Positions 56,993-64,000 of a stretch of 64,000 bases of DNA are shown piece by piece (the stretch's first letter is position 1; every line of letters begins with the position of its first letter). Location of the stretch: NCBI RefSeq assembly GCF_964355755.1, contig NC_092678.1:11754922-11818921 (forward strand), written 5' to 3'. The translations under genes and the position numbers were made by a program. The notes beneath the pieces are model-generated. The model saw only the letters and a program-made list of their open reading frames with translations, was not told the DNA's origin and did not search any database. This DNA comes from Antedon mediterranea (Eukaryota > Echinodermata > Crinoidea > Comatulida > Antedonidae).

Positions 56993-59114
56993 CAGGCCCG
57001 TATCCAGGGGGGGTGCGTTGGGTGCAGACGCACCCCCCCAAGTCCCAAAAGGTCCACTATTTCCTCGGTTGGTATTTTTTCTTGTCTTGTTTAACTAAAG
57101 ACAATATCATTATATATATACAAAATTTACATTATCAATGGTATACAAACAAAAATATGCTAATATAAAATGAAAAAATACCGGTAATTAAATTACGGAA
57201 TCTGAACTGACTACAAACTCGATGTAAAACATGCGCAGTCGATCATGTGACGACAAGCAATAGCTTAGCGCTTCATGTACGCGGTACGCGGTAAAGTGTT
57301 TGCTGGAGAAATACAGACAACTTAACCGGCGGTAAAGACGTGTCTGGAAAAATACAGACACTATCGAATACGGCGCCTAACCAACTCAGACAGCGTCGTC
57401 GGGGAGCCTAGCCCCGTTCGCGTTCACTTCATATAGCTTCAGCGCCTAGAAAACCACGACGTTCCATTGACCGTGAGAGTACGTCAGAGGGCTAATATGC
57501 ACTTTTATGCATTCATTATTGCCAGCGATCTAACTTACTACTAAAAATTGGCTAGGTACGCACTTGTCTGGCGGTATCCCTTTGTACGAATCGTTCAACG
57601 TTGGGTCGAGACGCGTGATATCAAGTTTCATCCAGGGACCAAAATGTGTAATGTAGTTATTTTCCAGACGAAGTTTACCGACGGTTACCGAAGGGAACAC
57701 GTGTACTTTTTGTCGGGGAATATAATATACAGTAAAAAGCGTTCGTGTTCACTTCGTAGCTAGCTTCAGCGCCTAGAAAACCGCGACGTTTCATTGACCG
57801 TGAGAGTACGTCAGAGTGATATTATGCACTTTATATGCATTCATTATTGCCAGCGATCTAACTTACTACTAAACAATAGCTAGGTACGCACTTGTCTGGC
57901 GGTATCCCTTTGTACGAATCGTTCAACGTTGGGTCGAGACGCGTGATATCAAGTTTCATCCAGGGACCAAAATGTGTAATGTGTTATTTTCCAGGCGAAG
58001 TTTACCGACGGTTACGTCGTGTACTGCGTCGACGTACGCTACACTACAGCAAAAACGAATTATGTTAATTGTTCGTTTGTTCACCAATTTTTTAATTTAC
58101 AAGTAACCTTCTGTACCGTGAGGCATCTAAAATAAATTTTTCATCCATTACTAAACAAAAAAACATGCCATTTTCGCTTAGCCAACATTATAGCTATAGT
58201 TATTACATTTTCAATATCCTGTATGTCATGAATTTCTCACCACTCGGAAGTCCAGATGGTACGCATGCATACACCTGGGAGGAATAAACTTTTTTCCCCG
58301 ACTGAAAAAGGTCTACGCTTGCGTTTTTTAAGCCTCTAGGCCTGATGTTTCCAAAGTATAAAATGCAATTTTTTGAAGACCTGCAGCTCTAGTTTTAAAC
58401 ATTTTCTTATAGCTCAGCCCCAACAATAAAGCTGGTCATATTTCGAAGAACAAGAAGTACGGTACATTTTCCGGGACCTAACATCTCTATTTTTCAAACA
58501 TTTCTTAGCTCAGTCACAACCCATGATAGGGACTTATATATTTTTTTTCATGTTTTGAAGTATAATAAGTCCAATTTCCGGGACCTCCAACTCTATTTTT
58601 CTAAATTTTCTTTGAACTTTTATTTTCTAAATTGAAAAATATGGATTGAAACAGTCATCGCGCATCGTTTTTTTGCACGCAGTATTTTATTTATGCATTA
58701 TAAAAAATGGAAAAAATGGCTACCCTAAATCTGATTAAAAAGACCTCAAATGACGCTAGAACGCGTTGCCACCGGGGGCCCTTGGTGGCCCCTGGCCCTC
58801 AGCCTAGTGATGCTCGCTTCGCTCGCATAGCCCCCTCGTCGGGGAATGTAGCCCCCGCGTCGGGAAGGTCCTGGCGCCACCCCTGCTGAGTTGGCCTCAT
58901 CATGAGAGCGTTAAGTTCTGGTGTCCATCTTTCAACTAGCCCAAGCCACAACAGAGAGTCTTACATCAGTCTTTAGAACATCAAATAACGCAAATTTTTC
59001 CAGGGCCTTCGGCCCCTGGACCCTGACCGGGGGCCCTTGGCGGCCCCCTGGCCCCCAGCCATTGTTGCTCGCTTCGCTCGCACCCCCCCATTATAAATGC
59101 TGCATACGGGCCTG
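56993..59114. mobile_element. hAT-like element (2,122 bp) with internal duplication
   Basis: Ends CAGGCCCGTATCCAGGGGG and, inverted, CAGGCCCGTATGCAGCAT. Flanked by CAACT at 56988-56992 and 59115-59119. An internal unit of about 330 bp is repeated (TTGTCTGGCGGTATCCCTTT at 57567 and 57893). Related to 35734-36814. At 58760-59090 two GGGGGCCCTTGG and CTCGCTTCGCTCGCA segments suggest a further nested piece. No transposase frame. Confidence 0.83.
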
Positions 59115-59469
59115 CAACTGGTGTAATATTGAAATTCAATGACAGATTATGTGGCTGATTTGTGGATTTGACACCTGTACAAATAAGAATAATGTATTCT
59201 TTGTACATTCAGCTGTCTATAACACAATTATTATTAAAAATTCTCTACAAGTGTGATCAATACAAAACGTTTGTTCACACAGCAGGAAGTGTAACACAAT
59301 TACAGTGGTTAAATGCCCGTTTACACTAGGAAAATGTAATAGATTGAAGAAGATTTTCTCTATTTAATTTAAGACAAAAGAAATTTAGTTCATAATTACA
59401 TCTGATTAAATTTGAAAATAATTTTATCGAAGACTTTTCTAATTTCTTTGTTTTCATTATGAAAAATGT

Positions 59470-59800
59470 ATCTTTTTTTCTTTTTTTTTTTTTTTTTTTT
59501 ATTATTCTGGTTTATTAAAACGAAGACATGGCAGTACAAAACTGAATTGCATCCAGTAACATTAACATAAAAAATATATCAAAAACGAGCAAAATTTACA
59601 CAAACATCCAATATAAAAATATATATATATATATATATATACAAAAATGCATTCAAAAAAATAAAGAATATACAATTACAAATTTACAAAGATATATATC
59701 AAAAACGAGCAAAATTTACACAACCATCCAATATAAAAATATATATATATACATAAATGCATTAAAAGAAATAAAGAATATAAATTACAAATTTAAAAAC
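59470..59800. repeat. Poly-T, (AT)n and a 118-bp duplication
   Basis: A T-rich run at 59473-59500, then two copies of ATCAAAAACGAGCAAAATTT followed by ACACAA, CATCCAATATAAAAAT and (AT)n, starting at about 59578 and 59698. Confidence 0.8.
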
Positions 59801-59829
59801 TGCGAGTAAAATTATTAATTATCCGTAGG

Positions 59830-60640
59830 CCTATCTATCAAAATTACGAATTTCATATATAAATATTATTGCACTATAGTTATGAATGGGAGTGTGGATT
59901 TCTTAAATCTCTCTGTTCTACATTTAATTTGGGATATTTATCTGTGGTTGTTTATCTTCGTTGTTTATCATCGTTGTATAAAATGGGCCTTAAGCTTGGT
60001 TTCCATATACCGATATAATGTGCTTAAATGTTGCTGATGCAACTCCTAAAAATCGGTAAGTTGAACAGGATTCAACTGTTACGGTTGTATCTCAGGCCAA
60101 TCGCACATTAATTTGACATTACCAAAAATATTTAGAATATTGTGCACACATGGATACGTGCAATCATCGTTAGATGAAGCATGCTCAGATTAACAGATAC
60201 GCGTTTTAGTATTTTTTTATATGTTTAGTGAGAATATAATACACACAGTACAATGTAGAACTGATGTCCTTGGAAGTTAAAAACTGAAGTAGGGACATTT
60301 CAATCATTGCATTACTATAAAAGGTACTTAGTTTAGATCAAAACCAGAAAGTATATTTGGTTTGTGTGAAGGACCTACTAGCACAATAACATAATTTCAT
60401 AATTGCCTTTGTGATCAATAAATGGAAAGCTAAAGTATCAAGGATTTTATGAATTTTTTCTATAGGTTGGTATGCATTGTGTTTACTTGTAAACAATGAA
60501 GGTGTGTAGTTCCTCGTTCCTCTTCTGCATACTGTGCTGACATTACAGTATTCACAAGGAACTGATACTTTCTATTGGCATCAATAATTTTGATTTTATT
60601 TGTTGAACAGAAATTTACTCAATGGCATAACAAAAATATT
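59830..60640. other. No gene recognised
   Basis: AT-rich intronic-looking DNA; nothing could be named. Confidence 0.45.
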
Positions 60641-60654
60641 TCCTGTTATAAGGA

Positions 60655-60880
60655 AACAAATTTCAACCAACACCACAAACAACAACACTACATGCCAAAT
60701 AACAGCAACGCAACACCACTACCAGAACCAGCAGCAGCAACAACACCAAAGACAACACCAACAATGACACCAACAACGACACCAACGACATCATCATCAC
60801 CAAAGCAACCCCAGCTACCAACACCCAACACTACTAATGCTAACACCACCAACACCAACCAAAATATTATACTAAGTGAA
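60655..60880 (+). repeat. ACA/CCA-rich low-complexity stretch
   Basis: Imperfect CAACAC/CCAACA repeats. They force a long frame rich in Thr, Pro and Asn (60575-61033), which has no start context, domain or splice support. Confidence 0.75.
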
Positions 60881-61119
60881 GTATATATAGTAAAATATAC
60901 TGGCAGTATCCTAAAGCCAACAAAAAAATGGATAACTAAAAGTGTTTACTGTATTATTGTCTTTGTGTTATTCAATCATTGCAGGTGGTTGACGCTATAT
61001 CTGCTCTTCAAGGTGATGATACAAAGACACTAAAATTGTTTAGGCACTAACTAAAAGTAGCAAGTAAAGCTAATATAGAATATTGTAATTAATAATACAC
61101 CTGACATTATTCAAATTAA

Positions 61120-61430
61120 AACAAGATAGTCATAGTCATAGTCATATATACTTTATTGTCCATTTAAAAAACAGAAATGTGATTTGAAAACTGGCAAAAT
61201 ACAAAAATATAAAATACAATTTACAAAAAAACACACAAAAAGTTAAGAGGCTAAAAATTGTTAAAATTAGATAAAAATTATCGGTTACATTTTACCTTTG
61301 TACTCTGGAGTTATATAAGTGTATAGCATTAGGTACAAACGAGCACCTAAACCGTTTTGTTTTGGTATTAAGTGCACGTAGTCTTATGCCAGCATTCATG
61401 AGAGCAAATTGTTTGTGAAGAGGATAATAA
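61120..61430 (-). repeat. Retroelement 3' end with (TATGAC)n tail
   Basis: On the minus strand a tail ATGACTATGACTATGACTA ends a fragment whose upstream part (AAACGGTTTAGGTGCTCGTT) resembles the coding end of the LINE type at 16458-16895 in layout. Degenerate; no long frame remains. Confidence 0.5.
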
Positions 61431-62424
61431 ATTGATATATTCACTGGTGATGCCTTCAGTTGCTGAAAAATTGTGAAAGCATGCTAAATGGGAACGTATA
61501 AGGTTATGTTAATGATTACCATACAGTTATAATAAGCGTTAAATGTTTTGAAATAGTTACTCTACTTCTTACATCAACACCTAGAATTACCACCAAACTG
61601 TTGTAGGTACAATTAAAAAGGAGAAAACGTATAAGGTGTAATGGTTATCATACACTAACAATAGGCTGGAATTTATTTGAATTGTCTAAAAAGTTAACTG
61701 CAAAACTGAAGGGGTAGAAAAACCTTGTCACCGCAGACATAACATTTTGTTGGCACACAAAAAGTGAGAGAAAGATTTTAAAATGATCATTATAAATTAA
61801 AAACCAAGAATTTATAAATATAACCCACAAATAGTTTGTCCACTATGGAAAATTTTCTAAAATGAATTATGAGTAGTTTTAGTTAATCGGGTGTTTTTTG
61901 GTGGTGTTAACAGAAACATAACTATGGAAAATCATAAACACATCTTTAAAAAATATTGTAATTAAATTCTTTTTTTTTAAAGAAAATAATTCATATGCAA
62001 ATGTTGTACCAGAATATTGGTTATCATTTCATTGCACAATTCTTGTTTGTATGTGAAGTATGTAAGTTATTAAGGTGTGTATTTTATCTATCATACAATA
62101 CATTTTGTCATTTTTACTCTATCTATTACCAAATCAGGATTTGACAAAAATTCCAGAAATAGGTGTTTACATTTGTTATAATATCTGGTATGGTAGGCAT
62201 ACTTTTGCAATGCCATGCTTAGAGAAAATTTTTAGAATTTATATTACTTTTATATACTTTTTTCCCAGTACTGGTAATATTATTAATGTATTGTTACTAC
62301 TACTACTACTACCACAAAATAAATGATTAATAAATTATGAAATTAGGCAGTTTCTTTGTGATTTAAATTTAGCCTATTACAAAATATTTTGTATGACTTT
62401 AGAATTTATATTTGTTACTTTTAG

Positions 62425-62491
62425 AATCGCAATGGTGAACTTAGGGAATGCCATGTTAAACAGATGTCACTTAATACTTTAACATCTCAGC
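62425..62491 (+). CDS. Probable third exon of the unrecognised gene
   Basis: Acceptor GTTACTTTTAG, donor GTAAGTACC; 67 bases read NRNGELRECHVKQMSLNTLT then SQ in the frame compatible with exon 2 (phase 0 in, phase 1 out). The two other frames are closed. The intron would be about 10.8 kb, long but filled with repeats. The pattern of Leu and Cys is faintly like a leucine-rich repeat; not enough to call. Confidence 0.45.
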
Positions 62492-62752
62492 GTAAGTACC
62501 TGAATTTTTACTTTTAAAAATAGGTCTATTATAGGTCTTTTCAATTAAAAATAACCAATGCATTTATACATACATTATGCTTAATTCTGAGATAGCCATG
62601 CGCAGCATAAAACACTTACTCACACTAGCTGTCTCAGATGCACTGCGATAGGTAGAAAGTTATTATACTTAATAGAAGAAACAATGCATTATTTTGGTTA
62701 TATATAGCCCCTAAATATCTAGATGGTATATATGTTTGGTTATGGTAAAAAA

Positions 62753-63256
62753 AGGTTATTAGATGCTGTCCATGGCTAACAGGTTATTAGATGCTGTCCA
62801 TGGCTAACAGGTTATTAGATGCTGTCCATGGCTAACAGGTTATTAGATGCTGTCCATGGCTAACAGGTTATTAGATGTTGTCCATGGCTAACAGGTTATT
62901 AGATGCTGTCCATGGCTAACAGGTTATTAGATGCTGTCCATGGCTAACAGGTTATTAGATGCTGTCCATGGCTAACAGGTTATTAGATGCTGTCCATGGC
63001 TAACAGGTTATTAGATGCTGTCCATGGCTAACAGGTTATTAGATGCTGTCCATGGCTAACAGGTTATTAGATGCTGTCCATGGCTAACAGGTTATTAGAT
63101 GCTGTCCATGGCTAACAGGTTATTAGATGCTGTCCATGGCTAACAGGTTATTAGATGCTGTCCATGGCTAACAGGTTATTAGATGCTGTCCATGGCTAAC
63201 AGGTTATTAGATGCTGTCCATGGCTAACAGGTTATTAGATGCTGTCCATGGCTAAC
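62753..63256. repeat. 28-bp minisatellite, exactly 18 copies
   Basis: Unit AGGTTATTAGATGCTGTCCA then TGGCTAAC; only one unit differs (GATGTTGTCC near 62873). Lies 260 bp downstream of the probable third exon of the plus-strand gene. 28 is not a multiple of three, so it is not coding. Confidence 0.96.
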
Positions 63257-63259
63257 AGG

Positions 63260-64000
63260 TTAAATTCCAAAGTGCATACAATTGTGGGTTTTAAGAATTT
63301 TATTTGACACTATTCTTTTTCTAATGCCTAAAGGTAGATAGAAAGATATTTAGAAAGTTTGTTATAGAACACTAGGTAAAAGATTGGCCCCAAGCAAATA
63401 AGGCTTAACAAAAATAATAAAATAATAAAAATAAATAAAATAAAAAACTAGCTATAGCAAAGATTTAAATCAAAAAAGCCAAGTACATATTAGCTATAAC
63501 AAAGAATTGAAGAAAAATAAAGCTAAAAATTGAAAAAGCAATTTTAAGCAATTAAAAATAATTAAAGCAATTAGCGGTAACAAAATACAAAGCAAATAAA
63601 GTAGTCCCAAAAAATAAAGCTAAAAAAAGTTAAACTAGAAGGGCACTTAGAAAGTGCAAACCTCTGCCTTATATGCATATGAACATTTAATGACATGTTC
63701 CCATACAGCTATGCAACCATTCTTTAAAATCTTTGAGTAATCCTGCTAACTAAACAAATATAGAAAAGAAAGAAAGAAGCAAAAATGCACACAAACATAA
63801 TTATGTGATCAACCACATAAACCTCACGTGGAGGTAATAAAATAGCTCAAATACAATGTTTTTTTTAAATGTTTTATTCTGCTTTATTTTTTATTACTAT
63901 AAGCATGTATGCACACTGTTTTGAATGCTTTATCTGTTTTACAAAGATAAATGTTTTTATTACCACAAATTTGTATGCTTATATAGGTAGTGGAACATTT
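63260..64000. other. No gene; one dispersed repeat (63636-63840)
   Basis: 63636-63840 is a short copy of the CTAGAAGGGCAC ... GTGGAGGTAATAA repeat also seen in pieces at 48527 and 50190. The rest is AT-rich and unremarkable. Confidence 0.5.

Noticed and set aside
60980-61007. Possible 28-base exon (VVDAISALQ) between a good acceptor TTGCAG and GTGATG
   Set aside because: Its phase (0 in, 1 out) closes the frame of the exon at 62425, while joining exon 2 directly to 62425 stays open. Might be an alternative exon.
60575-61033. 152-residue Thr/Pro/Asn-rich frame
   Set aside because: Created by ACA/CCA low complexity; no start context, conserved motif or splice signals that support it.

Overview
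The window looks like nuclear DNA of a marine invertebrate, most likely an ambulacrarian such as an echinoderm. This is inference. The base composition is strongly AT-rich, split genes have small exons and long introns, and there are no operons. Non-LTR, Penelope-like and cut-and-paste elements are dense, one LINE carries a 2A-like NPGP motif of the kind known from sea urchin retrotransposons, and the word AGGCCTA is scattered through noncoding DNA. No bacterial, organellar, rRNA or CRISPR feature was seen.

Positions 1-15,100 (minus strand) hold the N-terminal half of a novel-type protein kinase C (PKC delta/theta-like). Ten coding exons give 386 codons in unbroken phase: C2-like domain, pseudosubstrate, C1A, C1B, acidic hinge and the kinase glycine loop. 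The rest of the kinase lies beyond the left edge. Its introns hold at least six tandem arrays, SINEs, MITEs and a LINE 3' fragment.

Positions 15,100-33,100 are mostly mobile DNA: a TTAA-flanked element containing two LINE fragments, a hAT-like element with 5-bp target duplications, a roughly 4-kb element with inverted tandem-repeat ends and a recurring 25-bp motif, a PIF/Harbinger element with TAA duplications, a foldback element, a TA-flanked MITE and a possible minus-strand promoter near 30.8 kb.

Positions 33,100-39,100 hold a decayed Penelope-like element with inverted and direct terminal repeats. Its reverse transcriptase is split by a 1.08-kb hAT-like insertion with TACTT duplications. 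Positions 40,000-43,500 hold two minus-strand LINE remnants; the larger encodes a hydrophobic N-terminus, a 2A-like motif, a zinc-finger-like region, an endonuclease and the start of a reverse transcriptase. Positions 43,500-44,540 hold a frameshifted protein-kinase-like pseudogene with a Ser/Pro-rich N-terminus.

Positions 45,000-64,000 hold a candidate signal-peptide exon (minus), a foldback interrupted by a hAT-like insertion, and the start of an unrecognised secreted or membrane gene on the plus strand (exons at 50,364, 51,536 and probably 62,425). Within and around that gene lie further TTAA, hAT-like and SINE copies and two very regular minisatellites (46 bp x 6 and 28 bp x 18).

Only the PKC gene and, less surely, the plus-strand gene at 50.4-62.5 kb look like functional host genes. 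Coordinates of repeats were placed by eye.
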